Assembly: GCA_951230915.1 (NCBI GenBank)
Contig: OX579639.1
Span: 9,114,001-9,178,000 of the forward strand
From: Antitrichia curtipendula
Lineage: Eukaryota; Streptophyta; Bryopsida; Hypnales; Leucodontaceae
Direction: 5' to 3'
Length of the DNA stretch: 64,000 bases
In this document: one piece after another, positions 12,864-27,634 of the stretch
How positions within the stretch are numbered: position 1 is the first letter of the stretch
How the letters are laid out: every line of letters begins with the position of its first letter
Program-made: the position numbers and the translations under genes
The notes under the pieces: model-generated
What the model was told of the DNA's origin: nothing
What the model saw: the letters and a program-made list of their open reading frames with translations, nothing else
Database searches by the model: none

Positions 12864-13193
12864 TCACCGCTGCTTCTGCTCCTCCTGCTTGATGGGAGGA
12901 GAAGCGGCAGTAGCAGCATGCTGTTGCAAGGACGCCGCAGTGTCAGGCTCCTCCACGGGCGTCTGCGTCGTGTTCCCCTGCACCTGCGCGTCGTGATCCA
13001 CTCCCTCCACGACCTCCGACGCCGCGGCTTGCTTCTTCTGCGGCTCCAATGACTCCTGGATGGCCTCGCGGCCGGGTTTGAGCACGCCCCCCAGACCCAA
13101 CTCCAACGCCGCGTACCCGAGCGCCACGCTCGCCGTCGCCACCGCCGCGTTGGCCAGGGAGCTTTTCTTCTTCTCGTCCTTGCCCTGACCCAT
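12864..13193 (-). CDS. OEP7-like chloroplast outer-envelope protein (tentative)
   Basis: A single-exon 109-aa protein. A charged start (MGQGKDEKKK) is followed by one hydrophobic, Ala/Gly-rich segment (about residues 13-36, containing VALGYAALELGLGG) and then basic residues (KPGRE). This layout and the spacing resemble plant OEP7/OEP14, a signal-anchored protein of the chloroplast outer envelope, whose known members are about 65-70 aa. Here a further 60 hydrophilic residues rich in Glu, Gln and Ala extend the C terminus. I start at 13193; an upstream in-frame ATG at 13217 would add eight residues. Coding GC is much higher than the flanks. The family assignment rests on pattern resemblance, so a generic tail-less membrane protein remains possible. 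Confidence 0.5.
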   Translation of the reverse strand: MGQGKDEKKKSSLANAAVATASVALGYAALELGLGGVLKPGREAIQESLEPQKKQAAASEVVEGVDHDAQVQGNTTQTPVEEPDTAASLQQHAATAASPPIKQEEQKQR

Positions 13194-13243
13194 CGCTCTG
13201 GAGATCTGGAGGAACACTACTATCAGGTACTGTCGATAAAGGC

Positions 13244-13259
13244 AAACCCTAAACCCTAA
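13244..13259 (-). promoter_or_regulatory. double telo-box upstream of the OEP7-like gene
   Basis: AAACCCTAAACCCTAA lies 50 bp upstream of the OEP7-like start codon. Telo-boxes are common near the transcription start of plant housekeeping genes. Function here is inferred. Confidence 0.55.
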
Positions 13260-13615
13260 TTTGCTGCTCTGTCAATACTTCGGACTCGCTGCGCCAATTC
13301 GTGTGGTAGAAATATGGGTTATCTTGACGTACACTGAATTGCTACGCCACTGCTGGTTCTGTCAATACTTCAAACTCGCTGCGCAAAATTCCTGTGTAAA
13401 AAGTCTCGACGCTGGCTCGTGTACACTGATTTGCTACTCTGTTGCAAGTTATGTGAATTGTTCATTCTTGCTGCGGCAATTCGTGTGCAAGAAATCGCGG
13501 CACTGATGTACACTGAATTACGACTCTGCTGCTATACTTCAAGCTCGCTTCGCCAATTCCTGTGCAAGAAATCTCGATACTAATGTTAGTGACACTAAAT
13601 TGCTGCTCTGCTACG
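13258..13615. repeat. four-copy ~85-bp tandem repeat in the OEP7-like promoter
   Basis: A unit reading approximately 'ttgctgctctg.tcaatacttcaaactcgctgcgccaattc.tgtgcaagaaatctcgac..tgtacactgaa' is repeated about four times, with unit starts near 13258, 13337, 13428 and 13514 and a last partial start at 13597. Copies differ by substitutions and small indels. The array begins right behind the telo-box and so lies in the promoter or leader of the minus-strand gene. Confidence 0.75.
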
Positions 13616-15301
13616 TATTTGTATATGTTTCACCGTCTGGTTGTGGATCTACGTGGCGAGATGGGATTGGTAGAGCGGTGCAGTGAAACCTTCAAATGAG
13701 GCAGGTGTCGCTGCAAATTTGAGGCACGTGCCGGCAGTTTGAGGACGCTCCTGAAGGGGACCGACGTCACTGTGGTTGAATGTTCGAATTCGGTTTCAAT
13801 TGAAGCAGATTTGATCAATGGGTATTTTTCTGACTCTTGGAATCTGATCCGTTTGCATGTCGATGGGCTGATTTTGGTGTCGTTCGTTGCACTCCCCATC
13901 TAGCATGGTGGTGACAGCGTATTCTAGAAAGCCATCTTTCGTGTCGGTGATAGCATATTCTAGGTACTCGTGTCGCTCTCTTGGTTAAAAAAAGGATGTA
14001 ACTTACAATCCTTCTATTCAATGTGAGTCCATTGATCAACTAGCCAATATAGATTTGGATATTTGAGGTTTTAGAGGACGCAAACATCCAAGTCACTAGC
14101 TCCCACCAAAACCGTGTGGACGCTAACCAGTAGTGAAGATGGGCACTAACTTGGATGGAGGGTGTTGATGCCACCCTGATTGGGTCCACTGTTGGATGCT
14201 GGGTGGATGAAATGCCCAACACTCCACCCCCACCACCGGTTAGTGCCCGCATGGCCTAGTTTCAGTGGGAGCTAATGACTAGGACACAAACATGTACACC
14301 TACCACTTGCATTAGAATTCCTATATAATAATTTGTAGTAGGATTAGGAAAAGAAGAAGGCTAGGAAGTAAGGGTATGTTCACACTTAGTGTTAAAGGTG
14401 TTGTTGCTATGGGTCTTAGGAATGAATTTACACCTATTTTTGGATTAGATTTACATTCCAAACAACACCTCTAACACCACGTGGGAACATACTTTTAAGT
14501 TGCACTAACTTTGGAGCACGAATAGAGAATTCATAGTTCCAATGAACCTTATTCACATAAAGTAACTACCTAAAATTGCATGCTTCCTAAAATTGCACAC
14601 GTTTCTAAATTGACACTATTATTATTAAGAAACAAAGGAAGTATATCATATTGCTAACCCAACTAAGAACCTCACTTCCAACTAAATGAAAACCGAGGTT
14701 GGCTTTAAGTAAAGGTGACTACATCTAAAATCACACACTACAAATTCTTGCCTAAAATGTATTGCCACTATTCATGAGAGTCTATGATCACTTTTAGGAA
14801 CACCTATTTTCAGCACTTTGAAAATTTGTACTTTATTCAGAAGGTGGCCAAAAAATGCATTTTAAGAGAATCTAAAATCCCCTTTTCACTACCAACAAGA
14901 CCCCACAAAAAGTTTTCCAAATTAATAATGAGAACCATGCTGAATTGCTTATTTGTGCAATTTTAGGTGTAGTTACCTTAAGTTGGCAGAATGTGATCAA
15001 TCACCACAATACCCCCATAGTTACTATGGCTGATGGGAGAGGAACAGATAGACGTAGTCAAATCAGTCCAGTGGGGAGTATTTGATTGAATACGTGACAT
15101 GCCTACTGTTTCGTAGGGCTCAGGAGTTGCACAAAACAAAACCTCTAAAATTTCTCTATTTTGGGAAGCCCATCCTCAACGAGTGGACTGAAACCTGGCC
15201 AACACGAAAATCCCTTACTTCGTACGAATTGCGTGCATGCTAGTGTGCTTCATACAACAAACCAAGTAAAAACCCAAGGCAGGGAACTTCGAGAATCTCA
15301 C
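13616..15301. other. intergenic region with MITE-like element
   Basis: No recognisable gene. Apart from the Tourist-like element at 14372-14495, a loosely matching inverted pair is visible: 'taactacctaaaattgca' near 14561 and the reverse of 'gtaactacacctaaaattgcac' near 14955-14976. This suggests a decayed foldback element of about 450 bp. The final 250 bp probably include the 3' UTR of the minus-strand DUF212 gene. Confidence 0.4.
14372..14495. mobile_element. Tourist-like MITE with ~32-bp terminal inverted repeats
   Basis: The left end GGGTATGTTC(A)CACTTAGTG runs on through GTTAAAGGTGTTGTT. It matches the reverse complement of the right end, which reads GTATGTTCCCACGTGGTGTT and then AGAGGTGTTGTT. 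The element is 124 bp and is flanked by TAA on both sides (14369-14371 and 14496-14498), consistent with the 3-bp target duplication of PIF/Harbinger-type MITEs. The two outermost bases of the arms do not match, so family assignment is tentative. The inverted repeat itself is clear. Confidence 0.65.
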
Positions 15302-16897
15302 TCAATAGACCATGCTGGCACGAGAACAGATGAAACCGCAGATTATCCCTAGAATGGCGCCTGCACCAACTTGCAAAGGGGTGTGACCCAGAAGCTCTTT
15401 CAGCTTCTTCTCGCTCACCGGGTGTCCCTCGAACAAGTCCTGCACGATCATATTTAGGACCTGCATCCCAATGCCATTCAACAAGTTTAGACGCAGTATT
15501 TCTTCAAGAGTTAAAAACACTTGCAGATTCAAATACGGCCTATATGTCTCGATAATAAGCCATTAAAACGCTCCAATTACAGAGCATGATCAGGACAATT
15601 TCCATACCCTTTTGGACAAAGACAAATATAAAGACAGGCCTCAGTCATTGAGGGTGTTTCAATCCTCAACAATGTCTTCCTAGACTTTTTAAGAGTCGGA
15701 AGAAACAAGGATTGCAATTGGTGGTCACAATAATCTTGATTATCCTAGTACCCTACTCCATGGGCAAGTCACAATATAATCCATGAGCTGATTATGATAT
15801 CAACCAATCTCCAACTTTCCTTTAAGAGGGTTCTAGAGTTTTGGTGGGATCCACAAGTAAGAGGTGATTGGATACTTTTTTCGAAACTAGATTGTGTTTT
15901 AAAAAAAGGAAAAAAGAAGATTAGTCTGCTACTAAAAGAGTTGCTTGTCAATTCCGTGTCTAGGACGACTCCAGTAGCAGAATTGCACATATCGAAAAAC
16001 CCTAGACTCAACTGGCTCACCTCTGCTTGACGTCCAGCATGTCGCCTCACTCCCGCTGCATCGTACATGACGATAAGAGTAAACCCTAAAACCACTGGGA
16101 ACAAACTATCACCCACTCCATGACAGAGTGCAACTGCCGTGGTTAAACCCACACACAGGGCGGAATGAGAGGACGGCATGCCGCCAGAGCCCACGAGCAT
16201 CTTCCAATCCCATTTCCTCTCCACCCAGTATTTTGTGAAAACTTTCAGTACCTGCAATGGCATACACCAAAAATCATTGAGCAGTCTTGAACCCACAAGG
16301 TTGCAGATATGTCATTTCCATCCTATCTCCAGTGAGGCAACTCCACACCCCGACATTATCAAAACCACTCCTCGTTGCAACTGAACCGCTGAGTGCCGAA
16401 AGTAGCTGCTTCAATATCTATAGGAATTGAAGCAAATCATCTAGGAAGCTTCAAGAAAGGTAATTAAAAGAACCAGCAGGCAGAAGAAAGCAAACCCTGC
16501 ACCTTTAATGATAGAAATATCTACCAATAGGAAGAAGAGAATCACACCCTAATACAAGAAATATGACTTGAAAGTTACTAGAATGGACAATGAGCTTCCT
16601 AAGTGGAACTTCTACTTTGGACAGTTTGGGATTAAAACCAAAACCATAAACCCCACAGGTCGGTTCACAAGGACACACTCAAAAGCTTCATTCAAGAATG
16701 CAGAGAGTGAAATTTCAGACCTGCGCAATTGCCCAAGCCACAAGCCCGGACATGAAGGTGGGATTCGCCCTAAGCGTAATCAAAACAGGGCTGATTCGTT
16801 CTCGGGCAACTATGGAAGTGCTCAGCAATGCCATCCCTAACCCCCCTTGCTGCAGCAACGAGCCCCCCCATTCTGATTCCTCACACAACACCTCCAT
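15302..16897 (-). CDS. divergent PAP2 family (DUF212) protein, plastid-type
   Basis: Exons in transcript order are 16721-16897, 16021-16251 and 15302-15460, all phase 0 with GT-AG introns, giving 188 aa from the first in-frame ATG. Family hallmarks are NPTFMSGLVAWAIAQ, VERKWDWKMLVGSGGMPSSHS, LIVMYDAAGVRRHAGRQAEV and KKLKELLGHTPLQVGAGAI, with about four hydrophobic segments. This is the 'acid phosphatase/vanadium-dependent haloperoxidase-related' membrane family. The wording HGVGDSLFPVVLGF is closest to the plastid-predicted plant branch. The reaction is not established for the family. The same frame stays open upstream to about 17194 without another ATG, so a transit peptide encoded by a missed upstream exon is possible. 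Intron 1 carries a repeat also seen in a Miro intron. Confidence 0.85.
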
Positions 16898-18288
16898 TTT
16901 CAGGTGCAACCACGCTCGCAGCGACGAGAACCAAACCGCCAGCGCTTGCCCGACGATTACAACGGGTTGAAGACGAATTCGTCCAGAAGGGGAGCTTTCG
17001 TCCTCCTCCGGTCTCCTTTCCCCAAAACCCTCCACCGGTCTTCTTTCATTAAACCCTGCCCCACTATGACTCTGACACCGCAACAAAGATCGTTTCCTCA
17101 CCACACCACCACTCCAGCTAATCGAGATTCGCTTCCCGCAACGCAAATACGCATTGCGCACAGTACTTGTCGAATCCAAAGCCGCTCCCAAAAGCTAATA
17201 CACCCCCCAAAAGCACCATATCCACCCGTAAGCCGAAATGCAGCCGAAACATACGCAATGCAGGCATGCAATTGAAATCCAAAAGAGGCGCAAGAACAAG
17301 ACCAAGCCCACCGCGCACCTGAAGCAGCGGCCGAGTGTGAGATTGCGACCCAATTGGCAACGCAGTGCGCGACAGAGCGAGACACGCCATAGCTGAAGCT
17401 CAAAGGCTACGATCTCATCGAAGGCGACCAAGAGGAGGTACCAACAAACACAACCATAGGAGAAGTCCAACCCAGAAGCGGCTATTGCGAGAATCAAACC
17501 AGGAGGGCGGAGAGGATAAGCATCACAGCAATAAAACCAACCAACAACAACAAGTGAGAAAATGAACTCCAAGCTAGGAACCAAGAACCACAAACGGTGA
17601 TTTCACTTCAGTTGTTGCAGTGAAAACAGAGCTACAAGCTTGTGAATTGTGACTGCAGCAACGAGGAGAGAGATTGGTCTGCGATGTCATCTTTCATGCG
17701 TTCTTGTTAAGGCCTGGAGGTGCGCGCTGCGAGTCTGCCAGTGACGGAGAAGCGAGGGAGCGTCATATTCCCAGGAGGATGAAAGAAGATGCCAGCAGTA
17801 CACCAGACAGTACTGTATATTACTGTGGGTTGGAATTTACTTAGGCACGATTATACTTGGGGTAACAGAATCCTTACGTCAGTTGGATTTCTTCGACTTT
17901 ACGTAGATTTGCTCTCCATTTGGCCTCGGAAGAAACGACTTCTAATTTTGTAACCACAGTAATTGCGATGTTTGGTGTAGCGAGGTCCCTCATCCATGCA
18001 CGAGTGGTACACTAAATCATTCATCCGAGGGTGCTGTAATTCATTCATCCATAGATGAAATCGGTGTTGCTGTCTTCTTATTCATCGTTCATCTCGCCCG
18101 TTCGGAGTGATGATGATTGCCCTGTTGTTATCAAGAGCGCCAACCACTTGAAGAGAGGGTACTGTACGTGGAGGTCTGATTTGGCTCTCAGGTGCTGAGA
18201 CTGAATTTCCACGTCAGATTCTCATACGGTCCACGTCACCTCTTATCAGTCATAAGAAAGATATGTGGCACTTTTATACAAAAATGAC

Positions 18289-19227
18289 TTAACCCCTAAA
18301 GGTTTTTGACTATGTTTTCACCAAAACCACTCCAAAACTGCCATTTCTAATACTATTGTCAAATTTTAGAAAAAAAAAAATTTTGGACACTTGTAACCGT
18401 AGGATCTTGTAGTAAACTTGTTTAAGAAGATGTGGAGAAAATTTCAGAATTTTCCACATAGTGGATTGCAAGATAATAGCGTTTGAATTGGCAAAAATCC
18501 TTTTTTTGTCCCTGCGAAAAAACGGGCAGCTGCCCTTCACAAGGTCACATTTGTATGAAAAAATGTCCAAAATGATGGTTACTCTTTGAATTTATTCTTC
18601 AAGGCAAGTTGGCTACATGCTTGAAAAATTTCAGATCATTTGAAATTGTACAACATATAGGAAAAAAATAGTAAGTAGGAAGAGGTAGAGAATGATTCAA
18701 AACACTAAATTGTCAAGAATTTATTTATGAAATTGAAAAATGCCAATCCCAACGATTGTAATGTTGTAATAAACAATCTACACCCAATGTTTTTTTTTTC
18801 AAAAATATTGAAAATCGAGTTAAATAAAGGACTTCAAAGTTTATTTTAGAGTAGAGATTCCATAACTACCCTCAAACTAAGAATCCTCATAACTTTTGAC
18901 TCATTGATCGGAATGGAATGATTCAAAGCCTCCCACGTACATATAAATCTAAAGAACCAATTTCAAATTTTAGTTTTTTTTAAAAGTGATTTTTAAAGAA
19001 GTTTTTTTTGCTGCCCTGACTGCCCGCCGAACAATGAAAATGACATATCATGCAATAACTTTTTAACCATGTAGTCAAAAGTTACAAAAATTGTTGGACC
19101 TTAAAGCTACTCCTTGGGCACATCTTATGTGAAAATTTCAAAGAAAAAAATGAAAAATTCCGGTCATAGTGAGCTGCCCAAAATCGCTATGTTGTCAAAA
19201 AACGGTGTTTGGTCCTTTAGGGGTTAA
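18289..19227. mobile_element. complete TTAACCCC-ended foldback element (~940 bp)
   Basis: The left end TTAACCCCTAAAGG and the right end CCTTTAGGGGTTAA are exact inverted copies over 14 bp, and weaker inversion continues inside. The interior has no coding capacity of note. The right 350 bp match, in reverse, the copy at 6254-6620, and its first 80 bp match the end at 39158. No convincing target-site duplication is seen. It is probably a non-autonomous DNA element whose family cannot be named from sequence alone. Confidence 0.65.
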
Positions 19228-21636
19228 TTAATGTCGAATCTGACCTTCACTTAGGGTAGTTGCTTTCATGCAGACCATTGAACTTGTCAAATTAGTATGG
19301 GTGAAAGAGAAAAAAGGCTTCAATTTCATTTTGAGATTGGTGTAAATTAAGAGTCTGGTCATATTGTGTCCCCCTCAAGGCCTGAACAGGCAAAGTGATT
19401 GACACCAAGATTACATACCTCTTGTAGGAGTGAGACTCTACAGTATCTAACGACATAACAACTACAAAATCATTTAGGGATTTTTAATTTTAATTTTTAA
19501 ATTAGACTAATTTGAGATAAATTAGTCTTTAAGAACTTGCATTGGAATTATATATATTTATTTTTTGATGTGTGGCAAACGTCTTGATAATATTGGGACC
19601 ATCATTGGACATGCCTTCCAGTGTTGAAGTATTTAGAAATACAAAGTTTTGGAGGTTTGAATCCTCATATTGGTTGTTGGATTGTTACTTCTGGTGAGAG
19701 TATTGAGTCAAGAAAGCATCATGATTTCAATGATAGTACGTGGTAGTTGTAATATGTTTGTATTGGAGTGTTATTTTATTTGAGCTAATTAATTCAATAT
19801 TTGTGGGTAATAATTTATACCATTTTGTTATAATTTGAAAACTTAGGTAGTCAATTTAAGTGTTAATAAAATACATTGTGTGTGGAACATTAGAATTAGT
19901 GGATAAATTTTATGATTTGTTGTATTTTGATGATGAGGTTAAGGTAGAAGGAGTTAGTGGGAAGTGGTTGATTATTTTCAAGTTTTCTTTTGTGAAGTAT
20001 ATTTGTGTTTTGTATATCAATTTTATTGATTTTATTTAAGGTGTCTTTTATTGCTTCTGTAGTAGTTTAAATTTATCTTGAGTGCTAAGAAGAATGAAAT
20101 ATGTGTGGTTCCTCATGCTCATGTTGTGAAGACTATAAGTGGTTTGGTTGTCCATCTATGGTTTGGGGTATCATGTAAGAGTGTTTGATATGTGTCTTGA
20201 TACTTGTCTTGTTACGGATTAATTAAATCTTGAAATAGGATTTTAACATTTTAACCCCTAAATGCCTACTAATTTTTGACAAAATTTAGAATGGTTTAAC
20301 AAATGACTTCCATGAATTTTTAGAAATTGTGTAACCACAATTAACATAACTACAGTTGGACTATCAAACACAGAGTCAAAAGTTTTATTTTACTGGGGCC
20401 TTTAATCGTAGAATCAAGTAGGAAATTTTTTGCGTACCGCAATGCGGCGGCCACTCACTCTCGAGTAAAATAATAAGTGCTCCCCGAACCATGCAAGATA
20501 GTTACCTATCACACGGCTCACCAACTTGAGATTGTCATTAAGGCTTATCACAAAAGAAAATGATTAAAAATTATTTAGAATGTTTAGCCAATTTGATTCT
20601 ACTTTATTAGTTCTAAAATCTCAAATGTGTAAGTTGTTTTCATTTTTTCTAGATGAAAACAACTCATAAGGTATGTACAATTATAAAAATCTACCTCCAA
20701 ATGTGATCCCTCATGTGATCCCTAAATTTGAACCAACAATCAATACTTAAATCTAGAATTTTAGACAAAAGATGTATTCGATTAGAATGCAAGAGCATAA
20801 AAGAACTTGTTGTCAAGTTTTGGTAATAAAACCTATTGGCAATATTCAGAAATTTCATAACTTATCCAATCGGTGACCAAATAATGCTTACTAAAGTGTC
20901 ATGGGCTTTTCTTTCAATTGCCAATAAGATCCCAAAATAATAGTTCATATAACAATAGTAAATATATCCAATTGCTATTAGTGTTGATTATAGGTGCACT
21001 TAAATTAGACTTGTATGAAAATGTGTGGAAGAAATATTGAAGACTTTGACTATATAGATTATAAGATATTAGCATAAAAGTGAATAAATGTTTTTTTTGC
21101 ATCTTACCATATTAGATTATAAAAATTTCAATCCTATTAACTTAATTTTTTGTACTATTGATTAAAAATTTGAGATTTTTATGTTGAAGAATTGAAATGA
21201 ACACCTGGATTAAAAAAATACAAATAAATAAATTGATTCTATTCTACAATTTTTCTATAAATAAAAATATATACAAGAAGAAAAAAATATTAAATTGTTG
21301 ATAGAGCCATAGTCAAAGACTAGATTTGAAATATGCCAAATAATCCCAATAGTGAGATTGTTCTAGCAAGTTAACTACACACTATGGACTTGTTTGAGGA
21401 GAGGGGAGGGGGAGGGATTAATTGAGAAAATTTGAGAATTAAATAAAAATTTAATAGATTTTTTTGAAGAGTGCTCACACTGGTTGCAAAACAAAATTAT
21501 CTATAATGTTCACATCACCAATCCAAATTTAATGAATTACATTTTTTTAATAGAAAAAAAGAATTCTAAGATAAACAAAAAGATTTAAATTTAAATTAAA
21601 TTTTTTTGGAAGACCAAGGTGTGAACATCTTAAAAT

Positions 21637-22230
21637 TTAACCCCTTAAGGACTAGATGTTCAAATTTTCAACAATGAATGAACACACATTCCATGTTCAC
21701 ACAAGTGCATTTTTCAGTATCCATCAATATTTTTTGAAGATTCTTATGTTAGTTCTTTAGCATTTGTATGGTATAGATTCTAAAGATTTTGCTTTGCAAA
21801 TATTCTATAATTCAAAGGATAATGGCAAGTTTGGCCTTAAGAAGTTATTTTTTTAGTTCAAAAAATGACACTTCAAAGACAATTTGAATAAAAAATAAAA
21901 ATAAAAATCTTCAAAACCACTATGATTAGAACTTAACATTTCAAATTTAAATAAACTCAAAAGATCTTGTGAAAATTCTTGTGAAAATTTAAAATATTCA
22001 ATCTACAATCATTCTGGAAGGAATTTTTTATTATTGGCTTCAAATTTTATTGGAAAATATTGATTTGTGAACTAATTGATTTAATCATGTGGATATGATC
22101 TGTAAATCATATTTTAAAACTATTGTTTGAGAGTCATCATTGAATTATTATTATTATTCTAAGTTTCATTTTATAATACATCTTCACAATTTTGAAAATT
22201 TGGACTATCCCCTTGTCATTCAGGGATTAA
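21637..22230. mobile_element. TTAACCC-type inverted-repeat element, diverged
   Basis: The left end begins TTAACCCCTTAAGGAC and reaches 'caaattttca'. The reverse complement of the right end begins TTAATCCCTGAATGAC and also reaches 'tccaaattttca'. The arms are imperfect but collinear over about 35 bp. The element is about 590 bp, AT-rich and non-coding. Confidence 0.4.
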
Positions 22231-22648
22231 AATGTCATGTTTTATTCTTTGACACCAATTGATATAATAATTATATTTTTCAAAAACTAATTTCAAATTT
22301 TCCATGTTTATAAAAAGTTTAAAGATCATGCCAACTATTGAAATAATATGATTCCATAAGTTGACAATGATCTTATACTTTAAGATGTGCCGTAGAATTC
22401 AAAAAGGTTGTGGTGATTATTTCATTAATTTCTTCTATAACGCATGAATTGTTATGGCTTCTATAATTTTATTTAATTTTAGCTTGCTTCTAATGGGGGC
22501 TATATCAATTATTCAAAGTCAAAAATCTAAGTATTCTTGTGTTTATTTCTTATGTGTTTGCAATGACGGTAATCTTAAGTTTTAATTCCACGCTAATCAA
22601 AAGTTAGTACCGTATTTGGTAGTTAGGTTCAATATTTCTTACCAAATA

Positions 22649-23219
22649 CTCCTTTTGTCCCCTTGAAAACCTCCAAAAACCTTCCCCAAGAGGAATTAAC
22701 TATATCTGTAGTCTTTGTGCTAGTGATACATGCATTCAAAAACCAATAATTTATCCTTAGATCTATGCAATATCTCCAATTTTGGCGCCATCATTTAGGC
22801 ATTTAAAATCCATGTGAAAAGTATCATATTTGAGCATTGTTTGTGAATGCTTCCATCTCATAATTCTTGATGATTTAAAGGTTGGTGGCAAAATTGGGAT
22901 TCTAAAAATATCTACTCCCAATCTAAGTACCCGCAACAAAGAAACCTACCCCCTCTTCATGAATAAATCTTCATAGCACCCAAGTGGTCATTGAATCCAT
23001 CATCAACATGACTGCTTGAAGAAGCAGTAAGTACAAGGTGCCTTATATTGGTAAGGCCTACCTTGCTTGGAGAAGAATGCTCTTTGATTGCTTGCCACTT
23101 ACCCCACAAGGTCATTCAACACAGACAATGCTTACTGAACGATTGAAATCAGTAAATGGAGTATTTTAGTGGGACATGAATTGTGCTTGATTTGGAGGTT
23201 TTTAGAAGGACAAAGGGAG
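22649..23219. mobile_element. Stowaway-like element with CTCC(C/T)TTTGTCC termini
   Basis: The left arm CTCCTTTTGTCCCCTTGAAA plus ACCTCCAAA pairs with the reverse complement of the right arm, CTCCCTTTGTCCTTCTAAAA plus ACCTCCAAA. TA is present at the left boundary (22647-22648), and TTA follows the right end. The length is about 570 bp. Termini resemble the CTCCCTCCGTCC consensus of Stowaway/mariner MITEs. The interior contains no ORF of interest. Confidence 0.55.
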
Positions 23220-24170
23220 TTAGTAATTTAATTCAGCAAATGTAATATTGCAAATGATTTAAAACAATAAAATTTGTTATATTTTCATGCATTTTTTGGG
23301 TTTGAAAACAATATCCCAAAAATTCCTACATTATTTTCCAAAAATATTTTTTTGAGGGTCCCTAGCTACCAAATCTAGAAAAATATTTGTTAATCCATTT
23401 GTTGTTGAGGATGTTGTAAAAACAATCACTGTCCACCCCGCAAAACAACTTGACAAACTTTTATGTTGTGTTAGAATCAGAAATGAATTTTCATGTTTTC
23501 TAGAGTTGGAATTGCTTTCATTAAGTTCCATGATGCTTTCACTTTTATGAAAATAGGAAGAAATTAAATTTTAATTGCCTCATTGTCAAACTATAAACAA
23601 TCCAAAATTCAAGCCCAATGTGAAAAATAAATTTTTGGACATAGAAAAACTTGCTTCCCTTGCTTTTCATAAGCCTCCCTCTAAATTTTTGCCAATCAAT
23701 AGTCCATTAGTTCCAATTTTCCGCTTGCAACTAATGTACAATTCCATGCACATTTCCAAGGTTTCTTTTGTCTCTTCAACAAGGTTTGACCGATTTTGTG
23801 TATATTAGTCAAAAGCTAGAAATGCTTTTGCCGGGTCATTTTGCCGGGCTGTTTTGCAGGGGCCTTTGAGGATGGTCTCACTCTTCCTTCAATCCACGGT
23901 CGCCGTCGTCGTTTTCGTCGCCTGGTTTACTAGAGTTGCAGACAACTGGATGTTCTTCCTTCTTCGTTGCCCACCTTAAGTGGCGCCATAGCCAAACTTA
24001 CGCTTATCGACAGACAAGTTTAGGGTCTAGGCCTTCGTTGCATCAGAGGGAGCTTTGAAGGAATCGCCCGTCGTGATTAAGGGAGAACAGAGGGAGGGAG
24101 GGGTCAGTGTCGAGCTCTTGCGGTTTAGGGTTTATAGATTTGGATTGGAGGTGTGAAAAATTAAGGCAAG

Positions 24171-27259
<3,089 letters not shown>

Positions 27260-27634
27260 CTTATTTGATTTGTAGGTTTACTTAGTTATTCACGCTTGTG
27301 TCTGCAAGAGTTCCATGCGGGGTTGTACATTATACCATGTTGATAGTGCCCTCCTGCATTGCGGACTTCTCTGCATGACACTGCCATGCTCAGTTCTTTC
27401 ATGTATTGAACACAGTTACCAGACGATAGTCTTGTTAAGCTTTAGAGGAAGGCAGAATTGAGCCTGGAAGAAACCTCTGCCAAAAGGTGTCGACATGTTG
27501 TGGAAGCTCTGCGATACAGATGCTTGGGTAAACCAATTTTGTCCTGCAGTTTCTTTGGCTTTGTAATGATTTTTTTTGCTTCTTAAGGTAATCAAACACA
27601 TTAAAGGTTATTCTCTGGATGCCTTCCTGTTCAC

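Larger units (their letters stand above)
16898..24170. other. 7-kb gene-free interval with several inverted-repeat elements
   Basis: The first kilobase is GC-richer and probably holds the promoter and leader of the DUF212 gene. ORFs there overlap one another on both strands without recognisable content. From about 18.2 kb the DNA is AT-rich and contains foldback elements at 18289-19227, 21637-22230 and 22649-23219, plus further TTAACCCC-like ends near 20253. The stretch 19.3-21.6 kb holds nothing I can name. The last 300 bp (23.85-24.17 kb) are GC-richer and end in a telo-box-like GGTTTAGGGTTT (24122-24133) before the SRP54 start, marking that promoter. Confidence 0.5.

Noticed and set aside
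16568..17593. Several overlapping frames on both strands around 16.6-17.6 kb
   Set aside because: They overlap one another and the DUF212 first exon. None shows a recognisable domain, and the region is better explained as promoter and leader.
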